Positions 11,316-25,050 of a stretch of 64,000 bases of DNA are shown one piece after another. The notes beneath the pieces are model-generated. The model saw nothing but the letters and a program-made list of their open reading frames with translations, was not told the origin of the DNA and searched no databases. Source of the DNA: Paragonimus skrjabini miyazakii (taxonomy: Eukaryota; Platyhelminthes; Trematoda; Plagiorchiida; Troglotrematidae); NCBI GenBank assembly GCA_014338405.1, contig JTDE01021294.1, positions 1 through 64,000 of the forward strand, written 5' to 3'. Both the position numbers and the translations under genes were made by a program. Every line of letters starts with the position of its first letter. The stretch's first letter is position 1.

Positions 11316-14300
11316 ATCGTTATTGGTGAACTTGAACCTAATCAAATATTGGCAGTGAAAGTAAGCGTTATTTTCAAAAATATGTATAAATCTGCATACC
11401 ATCTACTTAACATACGGAAGCCAAAAAGAATGTATTGTATACTATGCATCCGATGACAGATTACTTATCACAGTGTTGTTATTGGAGTACACTATATATG
11501 AACAGTGATATATCTATGACTTTCGTCTTTGGAAAGAAGTGAGTTAGTGCAACAGTTAATTTCGTGATATACCTTAACTCAGTCTAGTCCTGTCCAACCC
11601 CGTTTTACCTGCTTATACATCAAATATGTATCCAGTAATGTTGCAATCGCCTGATGAAGTCCTCGCGCATATGTGATACATATTGCGGCCACAACCAAGA
11701 AATTAGAGAAACAAGCAACCAGTCTTGTTCGACCTTCTCAGTATCCATTGCAAAGGGAGCGGGATAAAAGTTGTTTGTTTACCGTGCTAACCCAAACTCT
11801 AAATCGTGCACGATCAAGCGGTTGCCTCGGAACTAGGTGAACGAAATGGAAGGTAGGCTGAAGTGCACCAGTCCACCGGTCGGCAACTACCATTTTGCGC
11901 AGAAATGGAGAAGCGTAGCCCACATTGAGCTTGTGACTTGAACAGAAGTGATACGATGAAGATTGTGAGGAAAACTGCTGTCGTAACAGGCCAGTGTATG
12001 AAGGATCATATTGAAAAACGAGTGCAACTTAGGGAGGGGAGGTTGTTGTAGACGGCTTTCGTTGTGGTGTCGCTCTTATGGGTAATGAGGTGGCTGCTAG
12101 AGGGGAACGTTCCATATGTGCTAAGTTGCCACCAATACTACTTAGCACGTTGATGTTTGAACGCGTTTGTCCCCGAAGTCGAAGAAAGCGACTTTGATTA
12201 AAAGTTTTAGTAAATTTGCACAGATATTACTGATAAGTAGTACGGCGGATTTGTCAGTTTTGATCGGACTGACTAGTTTAACCCTTCGATACGGAAGGGG
12301 TGCTTCCCATGATTAATGTACATTACCAGTCGAGCTATGAAGCCAGGTCTGTGGCTCAGCGATGTGATTGTTGAGCACAGTTACCCACATATCCTAATAT
12401 GCAATATGGAGTCCACTAATATATCCAGGGTACCGACCACCTTAGAAGGATATCTCCAGCAGTTAATACCAAATTTCAACCACGCTGCTGTCAAGCGTTA
12501 ACCTATTGAGCAGTACTCAACTATACTGATACTCATCGTGTGTACACGTCTCACGTGTAGTCGAATAATTGTAAGTTTGTGTATGGGAACTTTTTATAAA
12601 AAATATTTAAATATCTAATATGGTTTGTGTTACCTGTGCAACAGAATATTACTAGCCACATTGACGTTGCACAAAATAGAAACGCGTAAACTGTTTCAAC
12701 GTTTTGGCAAACAGAGGTTTGTAACCGCGTTTCAGGAGATTTTTTTAAACGGACTACTCATGCAATGGATGCAACTTATTTCTATATTAACTTGCGTTCA
12801 CACATTTCGCAAGCACTGTGATAAAAAAGGACCAGTTGGTGTACGTCGAATATAATTGGCGAATAACCGCTTTTTTCAGGATGATATTACAGATGGCTGC
12901 AAATCATCTGTATATATTCGGCTGTGAATGATTAACTTACCTGGAGAATAGTCAGCTCAATTTGGCAAGAATGCTAGCAAATAATAGTACACTTGTATTT
13001 CTAAAAATTGGACATAATCCGCATTTGTGGGCAACAACGTTCGAATGGCTAACATACATAAAAAATGCACAAGTATCTAGTTTGGCAATTGTCGTACCTC
13101 ATATCTTTGACCGGACTTCAAGTAAAACTCATGCCATTCTACTTGTCAGGTAAGCACATCGATTACTGTGCCGTAAAAATCGTATTGGACAAAATCAAGT
13201 TATCACATCTAACCTTTAATTCCATTGTATGTTGCGAAGTGTATAAATCCCCATCCAAATAGTTTACTGCTTCCGACAATTATTTTTCCTAACTGCACTG
13301 CCGTTATTCACCACCGGTTTTGAACAATTCAAACGTTTTCCGACTTCCTTATTGTTAGGTTTCAATGCACGGCAAGTCCAAATCTCCTCTCTTTCTTATG
13401 ATCTCCGCTCGTTTAAGTCATTCATAGCTTGTGATGTTCTTCAGTGAATTTGGTTTAATGTTTGCACTGGCAAAGGTCTTCCTGACATTTTCGACCCATT
13501 ATTCGTCTCATTTTTTGCCTAAAAATGCCTTAGCAAATGAGTGAAGTACCAGTCGGTTATTTCTCAGTCAAACACCACTTATATATTTTCTGTTGTTTCT
13601 TTCATGCATAGGTTACACTGTGTTTCACAGGGTTTGAGGCAAAATTATTTTCTTGTTCAGATTAAACGATACTGCTACTGTTACCAGCTATAACAATGTT
13701 TCCGACACTCAAATAAGAACGACATAGCTCTCGCAAAGGAAGCCCAGTTGAGTTTTTCCAATAGTTCCATTAGCTTCCTGGAAAAATATTTATTATTGTG
13801 TATATTTCGAATTTGGCTCCATACCATTGTAAACAAACTCAGTCATTATAAAGCACTGTACATCCACTGTCCAAGCCTCTACAACTTTAAAAAAAAGTAA
13901 ACTAAATAAAATTTCTTCAATAATCCTCCTTAGTTTGACTATTTTTTACACATGTGATAACCTCATACAACCATTTGTGCAATTTACAATAGATAGTATA
14001 TTGTTTTTAATCAGTAAATGTACTTATTTCGAGTTGCTAACTGATGGTCAGATACACAACTGTCAGAAGGTTGTCGATAGTTTAATGAGATCCTAGGTTT
14101 TCGATGAGAGTTTCAGTAACCACATTTTTCTTTTTCACCTAACCCAATCTTTATGGCGATAATTAGTGCATATTCCCGAAATCATATATTCACATTCTGT
14201 TAACCTTTCTTTACTCGTGTAGACATATAAAACTTAACTCCAATTTTGCCACTAAATAATTATACTTTTTCGTCCTTGTTTATCTAGGCGACAAACTGCC

Positions 14301-15182
14301 TCGAAATAAGTATACTGCGAGTGGGATTATTAGGTGAAAAACATGATGTCGCGCTTTTATTTATAAAGCTGTTTAATGTTTACTAGATCTCAGTTTTTCT
14401 TCCACCAGGTTTTTTCCAAATTTATTTTTATTTCCGGATATTCCACTATCCTGCAAGAGGCTGTTTAGCAGAACATCTTTTTTCCAAAGACTACTTGATG
14501 CAAATTCGTTAGATCGATGTTATGTATTGTACACTGCACGCTTTTTGTATTGTTGGTCTCTTGATTGTTAACGGAAAACATCATGTGACAATACGTTTAA
14601 CTATCTACTTATAATTGATTTCATTCTAATAAGTATACTGTAATAACTACTGTTTTGATCATTTATATGTATGAACGAAATAATGGGATTCATTGGCATG
14701 CCAATTCAGTCCGTAATAAGCGAACAAGTAAACGACGTAGATTTTATTGATCACGTTAGCTCTTTGATGATGGCGCATTATGACAGGGAAGATAGATTCA
14801 TAATGTAAACTGGTTTACCGCCATAGAACGCCGCAAAAATTGAAAAACTAACATTTTAGGATATTTTCGAATGTCGTTCGCGAACGTTGTCGCATCATCC
14901 GGTATTTTCACTTAGCTGTCTGCCGCATATCTGAATGCAATATTATTAACAATATTTTCGTTTTATTCTGCTTTATCTATTATTACCTCGGATGAATGCA
15001 GACTAATCGTAATGTTTGCAGGAGTATTAATATAAATCGTAAAACATATTCCGTACCTTGAAGCAATGATTATTCTGCACCTTAAGAGAAAATTAGTTTA
15101 AACGTTGGACCGATGATCTTCAAAATGGAAATCACAGGTAAAACTGATTGACAACGACAGATTGATTTGTTTCCGAAAGGAC

Positions 15183-15385
15183 AATTGAACATTACCCACA
15201 GTTGATTACAACTACCATATTATGCACCATACTTTCCAACCAGAATTTTTCGAACAGTATCACGACTTCAGTTTCGCTTTTCAAAGAGCTCGTCAATATT
15301 GTCCATCTGTGCTACGACTGGATTTGAATTCCAACTGTACTTTCTTAAAACAAACATTTTGACCACTGTCCCATTCGCTTCACTT
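15183..15385 (-). repeat. tRNA-headed SINE copy (family A), full length
   Basis: On the minus strand a head with ggacagtggtcaaaatg (box A-like) and GGAATTCAAATCC (box B-like, + strand 15317-15333) is followed by gacgagctctttgaaaagcg and ends in the block aactgtgggtaatgttcaat. The head, body and tail occur in the same order and spacing as in the + copy at 6751-6960. Confidence 0.6.
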
Positions 15386-16479
15386 TAGACTGAATTACCA
15401 TATCTGAACGTTCGACCCATTTCGTTTGTGGGAAGTAACCGGTGATTTATTGTTTACTCGGCCGTCGCATCCTCTGGAGGTAAAACAAAACAGATGAGAA
15501 ATTTGTTCCACTTGGTAGTCACTTCATACCTGCGTATTAGCCACAACACGATCAGAATTTTCGATACCGTATATTCAGCTTAAGTCCCAATAAGTCACAT
15601 ATCTACGAACATTCTCCGTTCTTCCACTCTCCTATTCTCACTTTACTGTGACTCAGCAACATCAGTCCGCTTACACTAATTCATACATGCCCCAGCTCAC
15701 CTCGATTCATTTTTATTTCAACCAATTCTCTTATTCGTTCTAATTTATTCAGTGGACGACGAATCATAAGTTAACCTCCGTGTACTTAGTGAATCATCAT
15801 TAGCGACCACCGGCATGTTCTTGTCCATGTCGTCATTCTTGTTGTTAGCGCTGTTTTGTTTTCGTTACGTGGACATTGTCGTCGATCTGTTTGCTTATCA
15901 CGTATGCATTCGTGCGTGCATACAATTTACCTATACACCAAGTTGTCCCAGAGTAGGTGTTCTGTGGCCACTGTTCACGCTTTGGTGGTCCAATTTTCGG
16001 CGAGTCAACAACGCGTCATTTCCCCTTGCGTCACACGAACGAACAGCCCAATTAACATCTCTCGAAACAATTATATGTCCGCACGCTTTTCTTAGAAAAA
16101 TTCCGAATACTTGTTTACGACTGTTAAATTATTTGGGACAGTTGATCAGAACTTCACTGCAATAACAGAATATTCCTCTCCCTGTTTGACGTTTCTTATC
16201 GAGCGCTTGTATGGATTGAACACGGTCCGTCTTGTTCGTAGACTGAATAGAACTTTTCTCTGATTTGGTTGCCAACCCCAACAGTCTGGAACAGGCAACC
16301 AAAGTCATGCCATTTAGCCTGTTAGTTTTCGTACTTTCAGTTGGAATATTACTAACCTTTGGGGAGGCCGACTGTTACAGACGGATCATCATATGATGTT
16401 TTGCGATATTGTACTCAGAGACTCTTGATTCAACTTCGTTCGCCGTTTACTGCTCGTTTATTTTTACATAATCTTGTTA

Positions 16480-16545
16480 TGAACGAGATTTGAACTCCGG
16501 TCCATGTTTGTACTGGGCAACTGTATTGATCACTGTCATTTACTG
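16480..16545 (-). repeat. tRNA-like SINE head
   Basis: On the minus strand tgacagtgatcaatacag (box A-like) is followed about 30 bases later by GGAGTTCAAATCTC (box B-like). The body downstream is not recognisable. It resembles the heads of the family A copies. Confidence 0.45.
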
Positions 16546-17255
16546 TAAATTGGGCACGATTGAATTATCTTTGTGATCACTTAATCACTTTAGCGGTCAA
16601 GTAATACTTACGTGATTTTTCATTGAGCGGGGACAAGATATTCGCTGTCATTGACAGCTTGAAACTGAAACGTCTGGACAAGCTAAACATACCAGTTTCA
16701 CTGGATTCTCCGATCAACGTTTTGATTGCCAACGATCACTCGAAAGTTTCTATTCGTGGACGTCACTTTCATTCGATAGTAGTTTTCGTAGTTAAGTGAA
16801 TATTCATTTATTGATACACTTCGAGTACAAATAAAGCCAGATACTACAACAAGGTATGAATTGAAATCAACCGCTCCTTTTCGGAATCGGAAAGCTGAAA
16901 CCTTGTACATCCACATTCGTAATTGTGTCTGTTCACTAAAACCGGTACCAAAGGATTTTGTACCTTTGAGCTAGTTATCAAAGCAAATCTTACAGGTTCA
17001 ACCAGTCTACATTAAAATTAACTATCGAGTCGCCCAATCACATTAAGACAAAATTCCTGCGAGACGTTAGCATCATCAACAACGACACAGCAATGATTTA
17101 CACCCATTCCTAATCGCCATAAACCAACGCGAAAGGCGAAAGTTCTGGAAGCAACGAGTTATTTACACAGAGGCCCTCTATCTGGACCCTGACTTAACAA
17201 CAAGGTGCTTTCATTATATAGACAACTAACTCAGTTGCAAGTGAAGGTAAGACGT

Positions 17256-17492
17256 CACGTGAGTATCACGTGTAGTCTAGGCCGTGTGTCACGTGGTTGT
17301 GCGTAGGCAACAAGATTTGCATTATCGCATTTGCGACGTGAAAATTTGTGTGTGGTGAAACCTGTGCTGGCCGAATGTTATTCGGGGCTCATCGTTTCAT
17401 AATTTCTTTAGAGTTAAGCATTGCACAATTGATATCGCTGTCTTTCATTTAAAACAAGCCAGCGGGCAAAAAATACTTCATTGGTTCACGTG
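17256..17492. promoter_or_regulatory. Cluster of four CACGTG E-boxes with an octamer
   Basis: CACGTG occurs at 17256-17261, 17267-17272, 17290-17295 and 17487-17492. The first three starts are 11 and 23 bases apart, close to one and two helical turns. GACGTCAC (CRE-like) overlaps the first, and ATTTGCAT (POU octamer) lies at 17315-17322. By chance CACGTG is expected about once per 4 kb. It may be an intronic enhancer read by bHLH factors; this is inference from sites only. Confidence 0.35.
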
Positions 17493-17993
17493 AAAAAAGT
17501 CAGGGTAACATTCGAGTGAACAATGCATAATTGTTTGCCAATCGGTGATAACGTATACTGTGACAGCATTTTGAATCGATGTCTCTTCAGATGATTAACA
17601 GCACCCATCTCTGAGCAAATGCATACAACATATTGATCGAGAGTATCCGACACGTCTTAGGCTGAGAAGTGAATTTGTAACAGTTGTTTTCAGTTACAAC
17701 CCTACTGACATCTAACAAAATATCATTGCTGGGACATCCGTATTTCGGTGTCTAAGTCCAAACAAAGATGTCTTTTCTGGTATCTGATTGATTTTCCCAA
17801 CAAAACAATGGATTGTGACTCATCTATACCTGCCTGCTTAGTTTGCTGTCGTTATACATTGACAAATGTTTGAAAAATGTACGAAGGAATCACACGTTCA
17901 AATTACTACTAGCCAGTATTTCCTAGAAAGATCCATTTAACCGTGGTCCGTATTGTCTGTTGTTAAATTGTTGCTAGTCACTAGTCATCCATC

Positions 17994-18055
17994 GTGACAC
18001 AGTGACCGTATTGCGCAGACAAGACATTTGGTTAGGATCGAATTCGACGAGTTTA
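17994..18055 (+). repeat. tRNA-like SINE head, degenerate
   Basis: gacacagtgaccgtattgcg resembles box A with its flank, and GGATCGAATTCGAC resembles box B 30 bases later. The following cgagtttagttg resembles the start of the family A body. It is weaker than the copies at 6.75 and 15.2 kb. Confidence 0.35.
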
Positions 18056-18479
18056 GTTGTTGACAATCTTAATGCATCAAACCGGTTCTGAAACCGCTTA
18101 ATGATGTACCACAGTCCGTTCCGAAACACGTGCGAAAATAATCAGTTTAGTCCCTACTATCGTGAACATTATGATGTCTGCTGACCATTTTCATGACACT
18201 AAAAAAGCAGTAAGAGCTTTGTTTTAATTAGTGATTTAAATTCACTGAGAAAACCTCCTTACTGTGTACATTTAAGCTGTGTGGTTTCATACTGTGGCGC
18301 GAGTTAAACATAAAGACGAAACTGTGCGTATTATTTGCATCACTTATTGAAGAAACTTTGGAGTCAGTGAAATTCTCGATAATCACTACGGGTATTTTTG
18401 GACAATATAATATGAGCAACACTCAAAATTGATCAGAAGTTTTGCAGTTCGTTGGCTTTTCAGTTTACCCCTTCTACTG

Positions 18480-18605
18480 AGAATCACCTGATGGGGATAT
18501 TGCTCTTGTTAGCACATGTCAGTAGTGTATGTCCTCCCCACAGCTGATATTGAAACACCAATCAATCTTTTATGAGGCAACCATGTTGACCACTGTGACA
18601 CTGAC
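18480..18605 (-). repeat. SINE-like copy, degenerate
   Basis: On the minus strand cacagtggtcaacatggttg (box A-like) and ggtgtttcaatatc (box B-like) are followed by a decayed body with tgacatgtgctaacaagagc, which lines up with gacgagctctaatgagagcg of the 6.75-kb copy. The head block aaccatgttgaccac also occurs at 48.4 kb. Confidence 0.4.
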
Positions 18606-19678
18606 CTCGTATTAGGTACGACCAAATCATCACATACAAACCCCCAGTCACTGTCTTTCATGAGCAATGCTCACTCTGGATATCCCATTATATTTTTCCC
18701 TGTTCCGGGTTGCTAATCACCGTTCATGCGTATAGGCGCAAAATCGTTTTCTAATGCACTAACTAATGTTAGTGCGGGATTTACATACCGAGGCATCCTA
18801 CCACATATTTCCTTGACCTAAATCTTATATCGGTAATAAACACAGTTGTCTGAACTAATCTTGAGGGGTTATTCTGCAATCTGTAGGCAACCCTTCTTCA
18901 ACCATGCGGGCACACTTAACTCATTTCTAATATCACGTTAATACGACTCGGTCCTTATTCGTCCAAATGACCTAAACTGTTACGACATAAATATGCGGTT
19001 GGTGATTTTACTTGTCAATTAACGCTTGCTTTTTGAAATTATATCCGTAAAACTAGTTATTTGATCGAATAGAGTAAACTCAAAGCAATAGTACGCTTGT
19101 TAGCTGAATTGTGACATTCTAGTAGGTCGCATTTAGTTTCCTTTACCAGATGTTTTCCATATCCAGATTATTTTGCATATCTCGGTATCATTTAAAGCAT
19201 AATCGTATGATTATCCAACAGGTCCTTGCGTAATAAGTCCGTCTGTCAAAGGTTTTGTTATTAAGCCGTGTCTTGTTGATACTGTGTTTTGTAGATTGTT
19301 CAGTGTTTTCTTCGTAGTTGTGGAAAACACTACCATACGTCGAAGATATCTAAAGGTCATCCAGATACCAACTTTTAATCAAGATCATTAGAGAATACAG
19401 GGAAATAAATATTTTGTGGAGCTCCCGGAAAACAGCTGTAAGTAAATTCGCTTTCGTCATCTTCAGATTTTGATATTGTCTGGTGTAGTTATCAGAACCA
19501 AAGTTAACACATGAGAATCGCACACCAACACTGTAATATCTCGTGCACCTCAGCCGTAATAAAAATTGCCTTTCTGGAAATTTGATGGCCACTTATCATG
19601 ATTTGTACGTTTATTCACACAGAACAACAATTGGTTATTTTTTAATTGTTATGTCGGTGTAAGTGATGCAAGTCGTGG

Positions 19679-19888
19679 TTGTTCATTGGGTTGAACGGGT
19701 CTTGTCCGGGTGTGTACAATGGGATAGGTGCGTTTCTGATAGACGCCCACTATGATAACAGATTCACCAAAGTCTTCCGAAATTTTAACGGAGTAAGACG
19801 GGGTTGTACACTAACTTCGATGCTCCTTCGCATTTATCTCATTATGTACGTTTGGGACCTCCTGTCCTTCAGACGGCGAGGTTTATAA
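19679..19888 (+). pseudogene. Possible LINE reverse-transcriptase fragment
   Basis: The translation contains FNGVRRGCTLTSMLLRIYL, which resembles the G-V-R-Q-G-C-x-L-S-P-x-L-F motif of non-LTR reverse transcriptases. No YADD box follows intact and stops appear after about 70 codons. It could be another part of the same RTE-type family as the relic at 24.3 kb, though 4.4 kb separates them. The call rests on one motif. Confidence 0.35.
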
Positions 19889-22390
19889 TTGCTTGAATAG
19901 ATGGTGACTGACTGTTAAGAATAGCTTCAGTGCAAGTGAAAGGCAGTGACCAGAGACTTTTGGTCAGAGGGCTACTGCTTGCAGACGGTGCTATCCCAAT
20001 TACATATTATAAGGTTACTTTACATTGACTTATTACCAATCTTCAGTTTGCTTGCGGTGGCTCCTGGTTGACAATTATTCTACGAAAGACATACATCAGA
20101 ACATCTGGAATGAATTCAACTGTTGTTTTGTTCAGCACATTCTGGTAGCGGTGGCGATAGCCTCAAGGTCGCGATAACTTCTTGTATGTCAAAACAACCA
20201 CACCATTAAATAACATTACAATTATTTCATGAGATTAAATCTTACCATCACAACTTCTGTCATTTACGTTGTTTCAAACAAAAATGTGAACTTCACTTTA
20301 GACGGCATTATGCTGTAAATCACCTTGTACTGAATGTGGCATAACATCATGTGTTTTCACCATATAGAGTATTCTTACATTTTGTTTGCATTGCAAGTGC
20401 TTTAGTATCATTCAAACTTTACTTGGTTGCTTCTACTGTTGATGGCCAATATGAGTTAGGATGACACAAATCGTTCCATTTTATTTTTGCGTGAAAGTAT
20501 GTTCCCTGAATATTCATAGTGTTTTTTAAGTATATTTATTGATCATGTTTGCCTACGTCTCTGCTGTTAAGCTGTTTAAGTAGCTAGAGTGATGTGTTCT
20601 GTTTATCCCTGAATGTTGCAATCACTTTTTGTTTTATCTTCTCAGCCTCGGCTTTATTATGGGAAAATGTTTCACCTAATTCCGGGGAGAGGTAACTGAA
20701 TGCTCACACGTGTTTTCATGCTCTTTCGGACCAAACCGGATAGGGAATGCGTATGAAACCACAAGTGCTTTGATGCGATCCACTTGAGGTGACACATGAA
20801 TGTACACTATCTTTGAATTAGGTCACTAGGGCATACTGATCTGGACACAGATGCCGCCATCTATGTACACGCGTGTGCATGAGTAGACTACGTTTCCTGG
20901 TCTAACGGAACAATCCGACACATTGCATTATTCTATACAGTGACCTTACTCTTCCCTTCTGACTTGATTGGCTTGGTGTGTGCAGACGCTTTTTATTAGG
21001 CCAACAATGTTTATAGGTCAAACACTGTGAGGTTAAACAGAAGAGAAAAACATACGTAAAGTTAGCATCGCTCACAGTGACCATATTTTTTGAATTCAAC
21101 CTTTCTTTTTATCTAGACGGTTTTGATGAGAAGCTTCTAAATTGGGTTGTGTTTGCTTGTTGTCAATTTAAGTGTGAAGCTGGGATCCACTGCTATATGG
21201 ACCTATCAGTAATTTTAATGAAGTCTGCACTTTCATCTTGGCTGAGAAATCCTAACTGAGATGAGGTCAGCCATTTGACTTAAAAGGGAAGCTATTATGT
21301 CATCTGTGTGGACGACTGGCAACATGAACCAGTAAGGAAGTCACGTCTTGGTGACCAGTAACATACGTGGTGATGCAATGTTTTTCCTAAACTTTTACGT
21401 TCCTCTGTGGCTTTTAATTGAATAATTGGCAGTTTCAACCTGGTTGACTAACTTAAGAATGAGACCTCGGGTTGCCATCCACAATAGCCAATTTACTTTC
21501 TGAGATGTTTGACTGTAAGAAAGCCACCAACGATGGTTTAAGACATATTTTTAACGGAAAACATGGCCCCAAACTATCACTGATGGTTTTCCTACAAAAA
21601 TCATCTCAACGTCTTGGAGATTATGTCAGTGTCATCTCCGAGCATCAGATTCATCCGAAATAAATGTATCCTTGTCAGTAAGTAATACGTATGTCTATTG
21701 GGGTGCTCATCAAAGACGAGCCTGCGGTTGTACTTTACAGGATAAAGCAGACCCTTTAATCTCTTGGTTGTTCGGTCTAAGTCTTTTCATTCTATTTCCT
21801 AGAGAAGACGTTCAGCGCAAGCTTCTGTTTTCGATTGCAAAATGTTTCCTTTCCTTTGATCATAGAGTGATTCCGGTTGTTTCGAGTAGATCAAATTGAA
21901 GGTGGTCCCTTGTATTACTTACGTGTTTCTTTCCGAGGTCGAGTGACAAGTAAACCTTGCTCTCTGTCTTCTAGCAACCGTTCCCTCACACTTAACTGCC
22001 TATATCAGAAATGCAAAGCAGACTCCTAAACAAGTATAAGATTGTGTTTTTTGACCGAAAGAAATCACGAATAACTTAGCTTCACTTATCTCTTCCGTTG
22101 GGCACTAAAGTGACTGCTCATCCGTTCATATGCCGTCGGAGTATCGCTTCGGCGCAACTAGTAGGTGCGATCGCCCTTCTCCCCCCCACACACCGTGTAG
22201 CGTGTGCATAAGTGGTTTGACAGTAAAGAAGTGTGCACCCATAGATTGGTCTTGCAGTTTTATCCTGGGAAGCTTTACGACTTTTTAATTGCCCACTATT
22301 AAAATAATGTCCAATAACCGTACAACCATCTTAGTTGGATAAACACAAAACATAACATTCCGTAACTTAACATATGACAACCAATTGTAA

Positions 22391-22431
22391 CATATGGGAT
22401 GGTCATATAAATTCGTTATATGATCCATATG
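22391..22431. repeat. Imperfect hairpin with CATATGG arms
   Basis: catatgg (22391-22397) and tcatataa (22403-22410) pair with ttatatga (22416-22423) and ccatatg (22425-22431) around a five-base loop, with a small internal bulge. No function can be stated. Confidence 0.6.
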
Positions 22432-24296
22432 GGTAGTGTACAATGGTTCGGTTAGTTATCTTGACCGGTTGCAGTCATCCAACACCGTATCTTTTCTCCA
22501 CTTTTGCAGACTTGTATGTATGTTAGTTTTTATTACAATGCTAGCACTCGTCTATCCAGCTGTCTGTTCCAAGGCACAAAAGACTACTACGGTCTAGAAA
22601 ACCAGAATGTTTGACCCTTAGTACGGTTACTGCGATATCCAGTTCTATGTGAATAAAACTATTCCAACTATGCATAAAAGACAAGGCAGGGAAGCCACTA
22701 ACCATCATACTCAACACTACAACAGTATGAATAATTCAGGAAAGTTCCTCCTGCTATGTAAAAACTTTGAACAGAATGATTTGTTGAAGCCTATTTCAAA
22801 TTTCAGCTCATTCTTAAATTAGCAGTTAGACGTAATCTAACAGACTATATATGTGAGCATTGTCGCGTTTGCTTGCTTTCGCTTGCTTACACGTGTGGAA
22901 CACCCCTTTTTTTAAAGTGTACATTTTCAATTAGCTAATCAGTTCACATTTTTACTTATCATTTTTACTATTGTAGTACAAGTGGCATACCGATACACCA
23001 ACACCAATCGAAAAATGCAAACACCCTAGGACCCTCGTGATTGGTACATTTCATTGGTGGATTGGTTTTTAAAACAACCCTACGAATATGCACATAAGTG
23101 CACGTATGTTTTTATCCACATTGAAAGTTTGATTTTCAAACAATTCTGCTCACACACGCAAAATAGCACATACAACTCTAGAATCAAGCAAAAGATTACC
23201 GTGCAAAACATACATTCCCTAATACGAGCAATAAAGTTGGCTGTATTTCAAAAAATTTCGAGTTTTTTGCTTCTGACCATTCAGAGACATAATTGTTAGC
23301 TGACATGGCATGTTCCGCATCAAAATGGAACATAGAAAAGACTTATATAAGATGGTTTATGATCGAATGAGTTTCATTCCTTCTTTTTTCAGTCACGTCT
23401 AATTACCGTAACAACCTTCATTACGAGTTGAGAACAGAATTCGGTGCTTCGCCCATGGGTCTGTCACGTGCCATCTTATCAGATAATACCTAACAATCGG
23501 TTACATCAACTCTCCGGAAGTTCGTCACCAGGTTACATGACGATTGTTTAACCGCTGAAGTAATCCATTTCGGCAGGTGCTGAAAAATCATATTCATTGG
23601 ACTGTTGCTTAGTTCTGTCGTCATAGGATGCTCGTACTTCCAAATTTGTATAAACACGCTGTGCTTGTTTGGGTGAACTGGGATACTCGACGAGGAGTGT
23701 GGAATTTCAGTTCGTTTTGTACATAATCACTGGTTTTCCCACAATGTAAACACGTATGTGATACGCTCTTTGAACGGCAGCTTTAAAATGATTGCCCTTT
23801 TTTGAAGTGTATGCTGAAGACCACTTCATGCATTAGCCATGTTGCATCGTTTTAGGAAACTTTCCCAGGTTTCAGTTTTCGGGAAATCTGAAACACTTGA
23901 CGTATTCAACATCTTATATGTTACTAGTGTATATCCATCTTGCTGGGGCAAACATTGTGTATATCAGTTTATTTTAACTTGTTTTAGAGAACAGTTGTCA
24001 GAAGTGTACGGAGTAGTTGGTCTACCTATTCTGTCGGTTGGAAGCAGGCTGATTAGATCGTTGCACTTGTACTGGTGAGCTAAAATTAATAATGTCCTTT
24101 TAGTTATAACTTTGGTTTTATCATATGAGCTCTTACTGTTTTGGTTTACAAATTGTGAACGTTGAGTTTTGTTCGAAATTCTTACCAGGGCGATAAAGAA
24201 ACGAATGTTGCGTCGTGGTAACATTTTGTTTACTGCCATATATCAGAAAGATAGGTGCACATAGCAAATGAACATATGCACAAACACCCCAAGACT

Positions 24297-25050
24297 GTTG
24301 ACCAGCTTGTGTACTTGAGAATCTGCGTCGGCGGTGACGGAAGTATAGGGAATGAAATAGAATCACGTATATCCAAAGCTAAGGTGATAGTTACTTATGT
24401 AGTACACCTCTGGAGGTCAAGCACCATATCACTGAGACTTGAGAGTTACGTGTCCAAGGCAAATGTGAGAGCCTCATTACTTTATGGCTGCGAAGCTTCG
24501 GCCGTTTAAGGTTGAAGACGTGAACCGTCTTCAGGTATTTGACCATCGGTGTATGTGTTCTTTCTCTTGCATCGGGCAGCATTAAGGAGTAAACAACGAA
24601 GAGGTTAGGAAGCGGGTATTTTGTACGTTCCCTGAAATACCGATGACTAAGTCATGTACTAAAGATGCCAGTTAGTCGTTTGCCCCACCGAGCGCTCTTT
24701 GCCGATGCTGCCGCCGATTGATGTAGGATTAGAAATGGACAGGTGGCGAGCTGACATCGAGAGATGAAGTCGTTTACAAAGAGGTTGGCCACTGTAGGTC
24801 GGGTTCCTCTCCCGGGCTGGGACACTCACGACTCACAAAGTCGGTGTCTATACACGTCATGAGATGGTAGGTAGTCGGAGTCAGTGGCGTAAACGTTTTC
24901 GTTGTTTGACCGAGTTGTCTGTAAAGTGAGTGCACTTACTGACACGAGGAAGTGAAAGTCTTGCTGATGACGCTTCACTTATACCACTGGCTCGGTTTTT
25001 TGTCTGCAAAGTGTGGGCACCTTAATGTTGAATGGTTAAATATAAACTGT
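24297..25050 (+). mobile_element. RTE-type LINE relic, 3' end (C-terminal part of the reverse-transcriptase ORF and tail)
   Basis: Translations in shifting frames give YLRICVGGDGSIGNEIESRI, SKAKV, a VHLWR stretch, ANVRASLLYGCEASAV, then after a stop VEDVNRLQVFDHRC and EEVRKRV, and later RLATVGRVPLPGWDTHDS. This order (YLGS..GD..I..RI.KA, LLYGCE, FDHRC, LPGWGPRD) is the C-terminal region of RTE-like non-LTR retrotransposons common in flukes. Several stops and frame breaks show it is dead. The coding remnant ends near 24925; the T/C-rich stretch after it is probably the 3' tail. It lies in sense orientation in the PAR-3 intron. The catalytic YADD region is missing upstream. Confidence 0.75.

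Noticed and set aside
11051..11456. Four open frames crossing 11167-11266
   Set aside because: They are open only because N codons are not stops.
15815..16165. 116-codon + frame with a hydrophobic, signal-like N-terminus
   Set aside because: The start lies in intron DNA without promoter or splice support, and a shifted frame over the same DNA is also open. Composition alone explains the hydrophobic start.
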